64,000 nucleotides of DNA from Rutidosis leptorrhynchoides (lineage: Eukaryota; Streptophyta; Magnoliopsida; Asterales; Asteraceae): contig NC_092338.1 in the NCBI RefSeq assembly GCF_046630445.1, forward strand, positions 203,391,501 to 203,455,500. The letters are read 5' to 3'. Each line of letters begins with the position of its first letter. Position 1 is the stretch's first letter. A model generated the notes under the pieces. That model saw nothing but the letters and a program-made list of their open reading frames with translations, did no database searches and was not told the DNA's origin. Both the position numbers and the translations under genes were made by a program. Shown here one piece after another: positions 50,010 through 61,800 of the stretch.

Positions 50010-50067
<58 letters not shown>
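49984..50067. repeat. TTAAAA tandem run and AT microsatellite
   Basis: About six TTAAAA units followed by about 24 AT units, within the Athila LTR. Confidence 0.85.
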
Positions 50068-50070
<3 letters not shown>

Positions 50071-50156
50071 GTTTACATATAGATAGAGAGGATGGATTTA
50101 CGGATATTTAAAACGTCGAATTGCGCTGGCTTTTATAGGCATTTTTGTCCAGGGAG

Positions 50157-50208
50157 ACTCCGCGAGTCGCGGCCTTTTTGGCCTTCAAACTCCGCAACTC
50201 GCGGAGTT
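50157..50208. repeat. Paired GC-rich palindrome, Athila copy 3 (in the LTR)
   Basis: ACTCCGCGAGTCGCGG (50157-50172) and ACTCCGCAACTCGCGGAGTT (about 50189-50208). Confidence 0.8.
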
Positions 50209-50677
50209 TTTTTCTACAGCTCATCTCATTTTGGAACCTTTCTTGCCGACGGTTTTAATATATAAATATAATATATAAATATAATTTATATAATTAATTA
50301 TATATTATATTATATTTATATACATAGTTAACTTGTAATTTTTAGTCCGTTGCGTCGAGCGTTGAGAGTTGGTTCTGGTCCCGGTTCCGGATTTTCGAAC
50401 GTCCTTGCGTACAATTTAATATCTTGTACTTTGCGTTTTGAATCTTGTACTCTTGTAATTCTGAGACGTTTCTTATCAATAATTGGAACCTCTTTGATTA
50501 TATTTTGTACTTTTGAGCTTTTTGGTCGTTTGCGTCTTCAATTCGTCGAATCTGTCTTTTGTCTTCACCTTTTATTATTTAAACGAATATCACTTGTAAA
50601 TAGAACAATTGCAACTAAAAGCTTGTCTTTCTTGAGGAATAATGCTATGAAATATATGTTCGTTTTTAGCATTATCA

Positions 50678-52752
50678 CTTAAGATCCAAGCTTTGGCTTG
50701 AATCTTCTTAAGTATGAAACAAACATGAACTTGTTACTTGTCACTTTAGTTGATTACTTTATTTTTTTTGTTTTAAATTCATGATTGTATAATATTGGTC
50801 AAGTATTACTAGTTAAACTTGATCTCATTTTTCTTGAAACTAAAGTTTAAACTTTGTAAGTTCAAGAACATGGAAGTTTAACTTTCTAGTTATAACTTCA
50901 TACACTTATGTTAGATCTAAGTTTCTATAGCTTATGGTCTTCCAATTTTTTCTAAAACAAAAGCTTATAAGCTTATATACATTTTACAAAATAAAAATCT
51001 AAGTTTCATAACTTATGGTTTTATTAAAGTAAAGATCCAAGTTCCATAACTTAGGATTTAACTTAAGAACACTAGATCTAGACTTTTTAGTCTAGGATCT
51101 TCAAGATCTAACTAACATCTAAGTTCTAAAACTTAAGATCTTGTTTATTTAGTTTACATTCGAGTTTATAGCTTAATATTATTATTAGAACTCATGTATG
51201 TGTCAGATCTAAGATCTTGATGTAACTTTGGTTCATCAACCTACTTACAACCCTTAAATGAGTTGTGCTATTTATCTTAGACATACACTAGTATTATGAT
51301 GGTCAAAACTTGGTAAACATGATGCAAACACATCAACGAGTTGTACATTTGAAGCTACAGGCATCAAGGATGAGAACCGTGATGAACATCAAGCACCAAG
51401 AACCCACCGGAGCACTTTGTTTACTGTTTTTGAGGTCTGATCAATCACCTGGGCTACTGGAAAAGTTGATTTCCAGATTTTTCGGTTCGAGTAGATGACT
51501 TTTTGTTTAGGACTCTTCTTAATCCGATTTACAGTTTAGGATTTATAGCCATCCGAAAGTCACTACACCTTTGTAACGTTGTGCTGAAATTTCTGACCTA
51601 CTCACACTTAAACCATCGCCACGGTCAAACGAAGACGAGTTTGGTTCTGAAAATTGGTCAGTGGTTGAAGGACTCAATACGGAGCCATAGCCACTGACTA
51701 CACGTCTTTTCGATTTGTATAGAGGTCGTAGACGCTGAACGAAGTCAGATTTTGTTTCGATCTCTATTCTTGATTGAAAACTTACTATAATTTTTACTTA
51801 TGTTGATGATGATGATGATGATGATACTTAAGACCTAATTTACATAATTTTAAACCTTTGGGAACGATTTACTGACTTAGTAACTTTTGACTTAGGTTGA
51901 GGACCTTTCGGACCAACTACTTGCTTACTTATCTCGTACCGACTTTACTACTTTTTACTGTGAGTTATAGCATCCCTTTTTACTTTATCTATTTTGGGAA
52001 CTGAGAATACATGCGCATTTTACATTTTACATACTAGGCACGAGTACTTATACTTTATATATGTGTGGGTTATACAACGGCATAAACTTTCCCCTTAGCT
52101 CGGTAATGTTTAGTCATTGGTCTTTGAACCGGTGAACGCGAATCTTATATATGGATCCATAGGGTTTGACATCCCCACTCGGGCTAGTAGCGCTAGCATT
52201 TAACGGGTGTTTAATACTTCGTAAACTTATGCACTCGTCAAGTGTACTTTTACGGGGTGATATTACGTTAAGTTAGTTACCAAGTGCCCACGGTTGAACA
52301 TATACTTTTCATACTGTTTTGAATTACCGAAATCTCGTGGCCTACCTTACATTACTGTTATACTTAAACTATAGCTCACCAACATTCGTGTTGACGTTTT
52401 TAAGCATGTTTTCTCAGGTGCTTAGGGGTTTGATGCTTCCGCTGTAGTAGTCTTGCTGTGTAGACTCCCGCTGCTTTTGTTAGGGATGTCTCTGCATGAA
52501 ACGTTTACCTTGCATTCACAAACTATGTTACTTTTTGAACAATGAATTTGTAATGACCTTCGGGTCTCGTACTTATGTTAATTGCTTCTATTCGTAGAAG
52601 CCTACTTTCGTTTGTAAAACTTTTGATGTCGGTTATGACGTCACTCTTTCTTATGAATGCAAAATTATTTTAAAAACAGCATATAGTGTTTGATCTTGTA
52701 ATGATCCTGTTGTTAATGATCCGTACACATTAATTTTGTACAGGGCGTCACA
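50678..52752 (+). repeat. Element A 3' LTR, missing its first 916 bases
   Basis: It aligns with 3678-5744 of the 5' LTR from the very first base (CTTAAGATCCAAGC), with scattered substitutions and small indels of a few percent by eye. It ends CGTCACA, preserving the terminal CA lost in the 5' copy. Confidence 0.9.
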
Positions 52753-52757
52753 GTTAT
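52753..52757. repeat. Target-site duplication of element A, right copy (GTTAT)
   Basis: Identical to 2757-2761. Element D sequence resumes here. Confidence 0.85.
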
Positions 52758-53841
52758 CTTTGGTAATAACAATGCCAAAGGAGCTAGCACAGATGCATGT
52801 TAAATGTTTACTCAGGTTCCGAGTGTTTTCAGGTGCATATCTATATGCATCAATCTTTTCTCCCGTAGATGAAGTGCAGTTGGTTCATCCTCTCGATTGA
52901 GGTGTTTTCAAGAATTATGAAAGATTTGAATGCAGATTGTAATCGTCAAGATATAAATGAGGTTTAATATGAAATCAAGTGGCAAACTTGAAGAAATATT
53001 TAGTTTCATATGTTATAATCAATATTTTAATTCATTTTAATTATCCAATGTTATTAGTCCACAGTTAGTAGTCCACAATTAATAGTTCAACAATTCATAT
53101 ATAGTTTAATATATAATATTCGAATTAATTAATACGTGTCGGGACCCATTATATACATGTCTCAGACTCGATCACAACTCAAAGTATATATATTATTTTA
53201 GAATCAACCTCAACCCTGTATAGCTAACTCGAGCATTACTGCATATAGAGTGTCTATGGTTATTCCATATAATATATATAGATGCGTCGATATGATATGT
53301 CAAAACCTTGTATACGTGTCCCGATATTTAAAATGCGTAATTAACAGTATTTAAATGACGATAAATAAAATTGTGAGAATTAAAATGCGATAAAATAAAT
53401 TGCAATAATTAAAATGTAATAAGGAATTAGCAGTTAGCTAGGAACAGTTAGCTAGGATTTTGTTAGTGTGGATTCTTAACAAAATTTTTCATAGCTAATT
53501 TGTTTGTTTCTAACAAATTTTATTTTCCAATGTTTTCTTCATTATGCCACTTGTTGGATTCTGATAGGTCAAAATCCAAATATGAAATTGAATGAAAATG
53601 GTTATTCTGCGGTGAACGGATACATATATCTGTGGATGTAAGTAGGATAGTAAATGACTGTTGAATCAGATTCGAAGAATGTATAGTGTAACTTATTAAT
53701 GTGAAATCTAAATATTTCTCGGGTATTACCTACCCGTTAAGATATTTTCATCATTAACAGTTTGTATAAAAGAATTTTTTTTATTACAATCTTTATGAAA
53801 ACATATATACATATATATTTTCTTCAGACGTAATCATGGAT
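52758..53841 (-). other. Element D internal region, middle part, with an embedded LTR-like piece
   Basis: No gene. At 53725-53738 the minus strand reads AACGGGTAGGTAAT followed by ACCCG, a near copy of D's own polypurine tract with an inverted arm, as in element B ahead of gag. At 53134-53323 the minus strand resembles part of element B's LTR (around 12106-12285), with shared words such as TAGCTATACAGGGTTGAGGT. Confidence 0.55.
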
Positions 53842-54525
53842 TTAATGAGTTAATATGATATTAATCTCAATTGCTTTTTGGTTTGAGCTAGAATAAATAA
53901 TCTCTAAGACTTTAGAGATTACATAATCGCCACATAATGTTTCTCCAATGATGTTATAGATTAATACTTCATCGGTTGTTGTTGTTGGTACTCCTTGGTA
54001 TCTATGGTGTGTATGACGTTGATGCTCGAGGTACAAATTATGAAGTTGAGGTTTGCGGTGCAGATGTGGGTGTTGTGGATGGTGGTACTAATTATGCTGC
54101 TGGTGCTGCTACTGGTGCTTGTAACCTTTGCACCATATCTTCAAAGTCAATACTTGAGCGCGAAGCTCGTTGACTTCTTCTATTACACCGGGATGATTGT
54201 CGGTTCGGACGAGCGGATGAATAAGATCTAGAATTTGTGATAGTATGTAGTCGTGATGAGATACTCTGGAGATGAGATAGAAAATGGTATTACGAACAGG
54301 TTATTCGGTAAGTGCTTCAGGTTCTTCGTCAAGAGGGGAATTCGATTGATGGAAGGGATCACCTTCTTCTTGTCTCCAATGATTTAATAGACTGCGAACC
54401 CATCCCTAATTCATCCAGAATTGATGATGGCTAATTGGTTGATCCATTCCGGTAACACTGTCTTCGGAGCTTGAGTGGGATTCCATTTCGAAATCCGAGG
54501 GACTTGAACTAATGATGAATTCCAT
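53842..54525 (-). pseudogene. Element D leader ORF (three or more stops)
   Basis: ATG at 54523-54525 opens a 228-codon frame that ends at 53842. In-frame stops fall at about codons 41, 79, 141 and 150. The N-terminal part is serine- and glutamate-rich (MEFIISSSPSDFEMESHSSS). The middle has WRQEEGDPFHQSNSPLDEEP and a short heptad stretch EEVNELRAQVLTL, like the C-terminal coils of the A and C leader ORFs. It lies just inside the primer site, the same position as the other leader ORFs. Function unknown. It is too decayed to be expressed whole. Confidence 0.5.
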
Positions 54526-54919
54526 TTCATACGATTAAATAAAGGATTTTTTGATATGAAATAATTTTTCGGTTATCCGGTGGTATTCTAATTACATAGA
54601 ATATCTATATATAAATAGAGCAAAAGATTTCGTAGATTATGGAGGAATTTACGGAATATGCCAGGGAAAGTTTACAGTAACAGATATGCTAAGATATGAA
54701 TTAGCAGATACGCTAAGATATGAATTTTGTCTATACACTATTCATGCAATCAATGCAATAAGATGTGTCTAGACTAAGAATGATAAGCATGTTATTTCAA
54801 ACAAAATTGATAAGCAAAACTTTTGATATGCAGACACTGTCGAAGTCAAGACTCACTAATGCATCTTATCAACTATCAGTTAGACACACTAATGCAAGAC
54901 CTGGTTCGCTAAGACCACC

Positions 54920-54931
54920 GCTCTGATACCA
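54920..54931 (-). other. Element D primer binding site (exact Met-tRNA match)
   Basis: The minus strand reads TGGTATCAGAGC, a full match to the initiator-Met-tRNA complement, two bases from the LTR end. Confidence 0.85.
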
Positions 54932-54933
54932 CA

Positions 54934-54993
54934 TGAAGCGACCCGTCCTAATCCATAAGGACGAATACAATAACATATGATTACATCGCAAGG
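54934..54993 (-). repeat. Element D 5' LTR, first visible 60 bases
   Basis: In element sense the LTR ends GGACGGGTCGCTTCA at 54934. It is cut by the insertion of element C at 54994, and the remainder should lie beyond the window. Confidence 0.75.
54989..54993. repeat. Expected target-site duplication of element C, left copy (CAAGG)
   Basis: Five bases before the LTR start TATAACG at 54994. The partner lies beyond 64000 and cannot be checked here. Confidence 0.45.
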
Positions 54994-55460
54994 TATAACG
55001 ATCATCATTTTTCTATTCTATACTTTTCCTTATTAAATGCCCAATAATATAATTAAACTTAATAATTAAACTTTAATCAGTAATGGTTAAGCGTTAAGAA
55101 TTATAAAATACGATAATTAACTTTGTACATTACTTGACAAGTTAATAAAAAAATAATAATAAGTTAATTAACTTCTGTAAACAAATAAATAACTTTAAGA
55201 CTTGTGTACTTCAAATAAATAAACTTGGATAATTAAGGATGTGTTAAGCTAGACTAAAGTACAAGGATTAAAGTGAAAAATCCCAAACCCTAACCCTAAA
55301 AAGCCCTAGCCGAAAATTTAAAAAAAATATATATATGAATTGCCTAAAATACCCCTCCTAATTTCGGCCCAAGCATCCCCTCTTTACCCCTTTTCCAACC
55401 TAACTTGTCCCCTAAGTAAAACCTAATCAAACCCTAATTTTAGAATCCTCCAATCTCTAC

Positions 55461-55472
55461 TATAAATAGAGG
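55461..55472 (+). promoter_or_regulatory. TATA box of element C 5' LTR
   Basis: TATAAATAGAGG, also at 63783-63794 in the 3' LTR. The likely transcription start is about 30 bases on, near 55495-55503. An ACCCTAACCCTAAAAAGCCC telomere-box-like cluster lies about 170 bases upstream. Confidence 0.65.
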
Positions 55473-55846
55473 CCTAGGCTAGAGCTAAAGATGTACCAAA
55501 TCAAAACAGAAATTCTCTCTCAAAATCTCTCTCCCCTCTCTCCCATTTTCGGCTCCCAAAACCGAAACACCACCACCACCCATCGAAATCATCATCAATC
55601 TTCAAGGTGATCTTCAAGTGTTCTTCGCGTTCTTCATGTTCTTCAAGAATCTTCGAGGTGTTCTTCGAATCTTCAAGGCTTTGATCTTCAATTATCAAAG
55701 AGTTTCTTCTTTTCTTGTTAGTCATCTTCGAATCTTCAAAGGTATAACATAAATCCTAAACTATTTACATAAACTTTGATCTTTGTTAATTCATATTCAT
55801 ATTAAACACTTGTTTATTCATAAGTATATACATAAACACACCTAGA

Positions 55847-55847
<1 letters not shown>

Positions 55848-55929
<82 letters not shown>

Positions 55930-55974
55930 ATATATATATGTATATATATGTGTATATATATATATGTGTATATA

Positions 55975-56055
<81 letters not shown>
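55848..56055. repeat. Long TA microsatellite with TG interruptions
   Basis: About 208 bases of TA repeats with TATGTGTA variants at 55921-55980. Open frames on both strands here are artefacts of the repeat. Confidence 0.9.
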
Positions 56056-56058
<3 letters not shown>

Positions 56059-57699
56059 GACTAAGAAAAAAAAAAGAGGGAAAGGAAACTTTGATCTTCA
56101 AAACCCTACATACAATTAGGAGATTTGTTTGTGTTTAATTAAGGAAATAAAATAACTATATATATACATATATACATATCGACATATACATATATATACA
56201 TGTAAAAAATATATATATTTTATATATATACACGAAAATATATACATATACATACTAAAACCCTAAACCCTAATTACACCTAAACTATACTACTTTAATT
56301 AAAAGCCTAAACCTAACCCTAATTTATTAAAACCCTAATTTAATTACAAAACCTTAGGACATTAATTAAACCCTAGTCATTTATTACAAACCCTAATCAT
56401 TAAAATACTACCCTAAATAATGAAACCCTAATACTACTTATACTATTAATTAACATGTATACACTATTACTATTACTAACACCTATAACCTACTACTTAT
56501 ATTGTAACACATAAAAACATTTTAGGATATGTATTAGAGATGTATAGATCTTCGAACTTTCTTGACGAATGGTTTCTACGAAACTCTAGGCGGAATGGTT
56601 TGGATTTTCTGATTTAAAGGATCCTATAGCTCAAGCTCCTTGACCTGAAATGGCCATTCGAAGGGAAAGGGGTGATTGGAAGCTTATCTAATACGGAGAG
56701 TATCCTAAAATGGAAAACATTCTTAAAGTAGAAACTTTCTAGTTATAAAAACTTACTAAAATAAGAAAACTACTAAAAGTGGAAACTTTCTAAAAATGGA
56801 AACTTACTAGGAAAGAAAACTTAGTGAAACTTACAACACTATAATACTTAAACATTTACTTAAACTTGGGCAAAAATACTTACTACTCTTAAATGTCAAT
56901 AGGTTGACTTTTCTGCTCACTCATCCAACTTTCTATTCCGAGGAATAACTCTCTCTCTCTACTTACTAAGGTGAACTTCATAGCCTCACTTTCTATTGTG
57001 CACAACTTATTTACTTTTACTTGGGGTGAGACACGTGCTGTTTTTACATTTTACAATTTAGACACAAGTACCAACTGTTAAACTATGCTATACCCGGCTA
57101 TGTCCAACTAAGTCCCTACAGTGATATTTTTAATTGCTCGTTGAATGCATGCTTAATTATTGGGGGTAGGCCTATCGGGAGTAACGTCCCCGATACATTT
57201 GACTAAGTCTTTGTATTACTTAATAATGAAATTAAACCGACAAGTATAAACTACAACTTGTCTTGGGGCAAAATTGAACGTTTAGTCTAAATATCACGCA
57301 TTGGCATAACTTTTTGATCTGCGAGATCAACTTTATAAAATAAATCTAGTGGTCTAAAATAACGGTCAAACTTATTTGTTAAACCTATGATTTCACTCAA
57401 CCTTTTTGGTTGACACTTTAGCATGTTTTGTCTTAGGTGCTGTTTGATTCAAGCTTTCTTTCTTACTGCTTATGTGATGCTACTTGGACATAGGATCAAG
57501 AGATATCGCATTATTTACTTTTGCATTTGGACATTTACATTATTGTTACTTCCATCATTGTAATGACATTTCATTTTCCGCTCCGTACTCTCAATGATGA
57601 TAATTTTATCATTTAGTATTGTTCTCGTTTTTTATAATATGTTGGTTTGTTTGGTATTAAGTCACATTTCACCCAGGCCCTAACTGGGGGTGTGATAGA

Positions 57700-57712
57700 T
57701 TGGTATCTGAGC
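57700..57712 (+). other. Element C primer binding site
   Basis: TTGGTATCTGAGC, with one mismatch to the Met-tRNA complement. Confidence 0.75.
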
Positions 57713-57913
57713 AAACCAGGCTGTTATAGAGAACCAGGATTTGCATCTTAATGTGTGCCTTACTTGCTAGCTAGGGTGCCTTAGCAATCTAGGAAACTAT
57801 AACCTTTCCTGCCTTAGACTTTAAAGCACTTAGGATTGCCCTATAATCTTAACACTTATGCTCTACTAAACTTGACTTAAAGATCTAATCAAAGTCTCTT
57901 TCCTAATGTTAGG

Positions 57914-58703
57914 ATGTCAAGCTCAAGCGTTAACAAGCCTAACAAAGTAACTCGCAACCCTACCACCGAAGTAGGTGTTGGACACTCTGCAACTTCGAGA
58001 CCTGTTCGAAGTCCTTCCTACAGTCCTGCCTCACCATCACCAAACTATAGCCCAAATACTATTCGAGATTCACAAAGGTCTCTTCAATACTACCCAACGT
58101 CGAGAATCGAAGATAAAGGAAAATGTCATGAAAAAGCCGGTCCATCAAGGAAGAGGGCCCGAACTCCTTCTTATAATGATGCTGCTAAGTATGAGATCTC
58201 GAACCTACGAAAGGATACCGAGAGAAACTTGGAGGGTTTGCTTCGCCACGTGGCGAGAGTGGAGGCCCGTATGGATGAGAAAGATCATGAAATTAAGAAA
58301 TTGGTGGAGGAAAATCTTGAACTAAGAAAAGAATTGAGGCTGCTAAAGTATGAGGAAGAATGTTACACCCGTTGGGGGAAGCAATCCCTTGCTTGTCTCA
58401 AGGAGGATGTTGACTTCCGAACGAGAATGGAGAGAAGTCGAGTCGACAAACAGCTTTCTTTAAGAGAATACGACACCAATACTGTCAACAGTCATGTTAC
58501 CAACCTTTACGACAACCTAGAGTACCTCTACGAAAAGCAAAAAAGAAAAGAACGAGCGATATGAGAAGTTTATGAAAGAGTCCCTCAATTCTCAAACCGA
58601 AAGGCTAGAGAAACTTGTGAAGGATAACATGGAGAAAGTGATGAAGTAGTTTAAGGATGAGAAGAAGAGATATGAAGACTACTTTAATCTTGACATTTCC
58701 TAG
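57914..58703 (+). pseudogene. Element C leader ORF, coiled-coil protein (frameshifted near its end)
   Basis: ATG at 57914 follows CTCTTTCCTAATGTTAGG. The frame is open for 216 codons to 58564. The N-terminal 80 residues are S/P/T-rich (RSPSYSPASPSPNYSPN) with a basic KKR-like patch (GPSRKRARTPSY). From about residue 95 on it is a long coiled coil (ARMDEKDHEIKKLVEENLEL). The TGA at 58562 follows an A-run. One frame over, the heptad pattern continues to 58703 (ERLEKLVKDN, then a TAG and KDEKKRYEDYF), so the original protein was longer. It occupies the slot between primer site and gag, like the leader ORFs of A, B and D. Function unknown; a self-associating structural or RNA-binding role is a guess. 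Confidence 0.65.
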
Positions 58704-58882
58704 TTTATTTTCCTATTTTCCCATCTATGTAAAGGCTATGCCTTAACCTATTTCTATTTCCAAATCGTGTATTAAAGGGCTTATTTAATGCCTCGTTCCT
58801 TAATAATATAAAGTGTTTTATTTATATCATGTGATATCGATACTTTATCCTACTCCTACTTGTAATTGCTCAACCCTATTAC

Positions 58883-61800
58883 TTGTTAACTTATCCGACT
58901 TATGTTCACTTATGTAGCGACATCATAGTTTGTCCAGCTGCACCTACTGTTAACAATATTGTATTGACTACCGAGCAATTCCAACAACTACTCACTGCTC
59001 CACAAGGCAACGCTCAAGCCAATAATGTTAATCCTCAACCAAAACCTTGTTCATACAAGGACTTCACAAACTGTAATCCTCCTGCGTTTAAGGGAAATGA
59101 GGAAGCTGTCGAATTAGTTCGCTGGTTCGAGAAGATGGAATCCATTTTCAGTATTTACAACTGTGGTGATAACGATCAAGTAAAGTATGCCACTAGCTCA
59201 TTGGGTGGCAATGCTTTAACTTGGTGAACTGCTTATGCCAAGTCCGTAGGAATTGACAATGCTAATGCAATTCCATGGGACGAACTCAAAAGCATGATGG
59301 TCAATAAATTCTGTCCAAGGAGTCAAGTTCAGAAACTTGAAGCTGAGTTCTGGGAACTCAAGGTGAAGGGTACTGATATTGAAAGCTACACTAACCGATA
59401 TTTTGAGCTTTCTACTCTATGTCCTGAAATGTTTCCTACCGAGGATAGGAGAATTGAAAGGTATATCGAAGGTCTTCCCGAGGATATTCAAGGGAATGTT
59501 ATTGCTGCCGAGAAGGTTACTCTCGAGGCTGTGATTCTCATGGCACAAAATCTAATATTGGCCAAGAGAAGAAGAGCGTCTGCTAATAAGCAGGTTGAGA
59601 CCAAGGGTAATGATGGTAAGAGGAAGTTTGAGCCATCTTAAGGTTTGACTCAGAACGTTGGTAAGAAGCCTAGGGATGGTATAAGGATGAATTACAAGGG
59701 TTCCTATCCTTTCTGTACTCGTTGTGAGAGGCATCACCCGGGGCAGTGTACTGCTATTTGTTCGTTGTGTAAGAAAGTGGGACACGTTGCTAAGACGTGT
59801 AAGACTCCTTCAAATGATAAAGTGATTGTTCCTGCCAAAGCTCCTCCTACTTGCTATACTTGTGGAGAAAAGGGACACATTAGTCCAAATTGTCCTAAGA
59901 AGAAGGATAATCCTGCTACTGGAGCTAATACTACTGCTGTGAAAGGTCATGCGTTTGTTATTACTGCTGCTAAAGCACGAGATGAAGATGAGGTCATCAC
60001 GAGTACGTATCTTGTCAATAATTGTTATGCAACTATTTTATTCAATACTGGTGCCGACAGTAGTTACGTGTCTAGTGATTTTTGCACCCTATTTACTGAA
60101 AAGTCTCAACCCTTAAAAACTAAACAATTAGTAGAAGTAGCTAATGGAAAGATTATGCAAGTTGATAAAATCTATAAAAACTGCAACCTAATCCTAGCCA
60201 ATAAAGAATTTAAGATAGACCTTTTACCGATCGAGCTCGGAAGTTTTGACGTCGTAGTTAGAATGGATTGGTTACGTCCATTACATGCTGCTATCATGTG
60301 TTACGATAAAACTATTCATATTCCATTGGGAAATGGAGAGACTCTCATCATCCAAGGTGAAAAGAGTGGTTCCAATCTCAACATCATCTCCTGTATTAAA
60401 ACTCGCAAATACCTTATGAAAGGTTATCCAGCTATTCTAGCCCACGTTAAGATGATTGAATCGAAAGAGAAGCGTATTGAAGATGTACAAGTGGTTAAAG
60501 ACTTTCCCGATGTGTTTCCCGAAGATCTTCCTGGTCTTCCACCTCCTCGACAAGTTGAATTTCAAATTGATTTAACTCCCGGTGCTTCTCCTATTGCTAA
60601 AGCTCCATATCGTTTAGCACCCTCCGAGATGAAGGAATTATCCAACCAACTCCAAGAACTATTGGATAAAGGTTTCATTCGTCCAAGCTCGTCCCCATGG
60701 GGAGCTCCTATTCTGTTTGTTAAGAAGAAGGATGGTACGTTAAGGATGTGTATTGATTATCATGAACTTAACAAGCTTACTATCAAGAACCGTTATCCAT
60801 TGCTGCGTATTGATGATCTATTTGATCAACTCCAAAGGTTAAGCATCTATTCAAAGATTGATTTGAGGTCCGGTTATCACACACTCCAAGTCAAGGAATC
60901 CGATATTCCTAAGACTGCTTTTCGCACTCGTTATGGACACTGTGAATTTTGTGTTACGCCTTTTGGTTTAACCAATGCCCCTGCAGTATTCATGGATCTT
61001 ATGAACCGTGTTTGCAAACCCTATCTCGATAAATTTGTTATTGTTTTCATTGATGACATCCTGATCTATTCCAAGAGTGAGGAAGAACATGAGCAACTTC
61101 TGCGCATGATTCTTGAACTCTTACGAAAGGAACAACTTTATGCTAAATTTTCTAAGTGCGAATTTTGGCTCAAAACCGTACAATTCCTTAGACATGTTGT
61201 TGATAGAGACGGAATACATATCGATCCAGCTAAGATTACAGCTATTCAAAACTAGGAGATACGAAAGGCTGCGAAGCATATTTGTCAATTTTTGGGACTT
61301 GCCAGTTACTATCGGAGATTTATAAAAGATTTTTCTCACATTGCTAAACCCCTTACGAAGCTAACTCAAAAAGGGAAGAAATTTGAGTGGTCCGAAGAAC
61401 AGGAATCTGCTTTGAAGATTCTGAAGGAGAAATTGACCACAGCCCCGATTCTATCTTTACCTAAAGGTACTGATGACTTTGTTTTTTACTGCGATGCTTC
61501 AAAGCAAGGCTTTGGTTGTGTTTTAATGCAACGTGAAAAGGTTATTGCCTACGCATCTAGGCAGTTAAAGAAATATGAGGAGAACTATACCACACATGAC
61601 CTTGAGTTAGGTGCCATGGTATTTGCATTAAAGATATGGAGACATTATCTATATGGTACTAAGTTTACGGTGTACACTGACCATAAAAGTCTTCAACACA
61701 TCTTTGATCAGAAACAGTTGAATATGAGGCAAAGTCGATGGCTCGAGACATTGAACGATTATCATTGTGAGCTGAAATATCATCCTGGCAAGGCGAATGT

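Larger units (their letters stand above)
37100..50677 (-). mobile_element. Athila-type Ty3/gypsy element lacking its 3' LTR
   Basis: On the minus strand: 5' LTR (50677-48632), Asp-tRNA-type primer site, leader, gag, protease, RT, RNase H, integrase, a zinc-knuckle ORF and an Athila-domain ORF in the env position. Its 5' LTR end at 50677 abuts A's 3' LTR at CTTAAGATCC, which aligns with 3678 of A's 5' LTR. It therefore inserted into A's 3' LTR, with CTTAA as the expected duplication. The matching left side is lost along with its 3' LTR. The left limit given here is approximate. Confidence 0.85.
48632..50677 (-). repeat. Athila 5' LTR (2046 bp)
   Basis: In element sense it begins TGATAATGCTAAAAACGAAC at 50677 and ends ATAAATATCA at 48632. 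It holds a TTAAAA tandem run and an AT microsatellite (49984-50067), and the third palindrome pair (50157-50208). The opposite LTR is missing, so the limits rest on TG/CA ends, the primer site and the break against element A. Confidence 0.85.
54994..57697 (+). repeat. Element C 5' LTR (2704 bp), TA...TA termini
   Basis: It starts TATAACGATC and ends GGGGGTGTGATA, two bases before the primer site. It contains telomere-box-like AAACCCTAA words upstream of a TATA box and again at 56255-56400, and a 200-bp TA microsatellite. AAAGGTATAAC near 55739 resembles a splice donor. Confidence 0.85.

Noticed and set aside
50350..50682. 110-codon ORF on the plus strand in the Athila LTR
   Set aside because: Antisense to the element, no ATG context or motif, and it spans the element boundary.
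55814..56138. Open frames of tyrosine/isoleucine repeats on both strands
   Set aside because: They are products of the TA microsatellite, not genes.
56255..56420. AAACCCTAA clusters suggesting telomeric DNA
   Set aside because: The words are irregularly spaced within an LTR, not a tandem telomere array.
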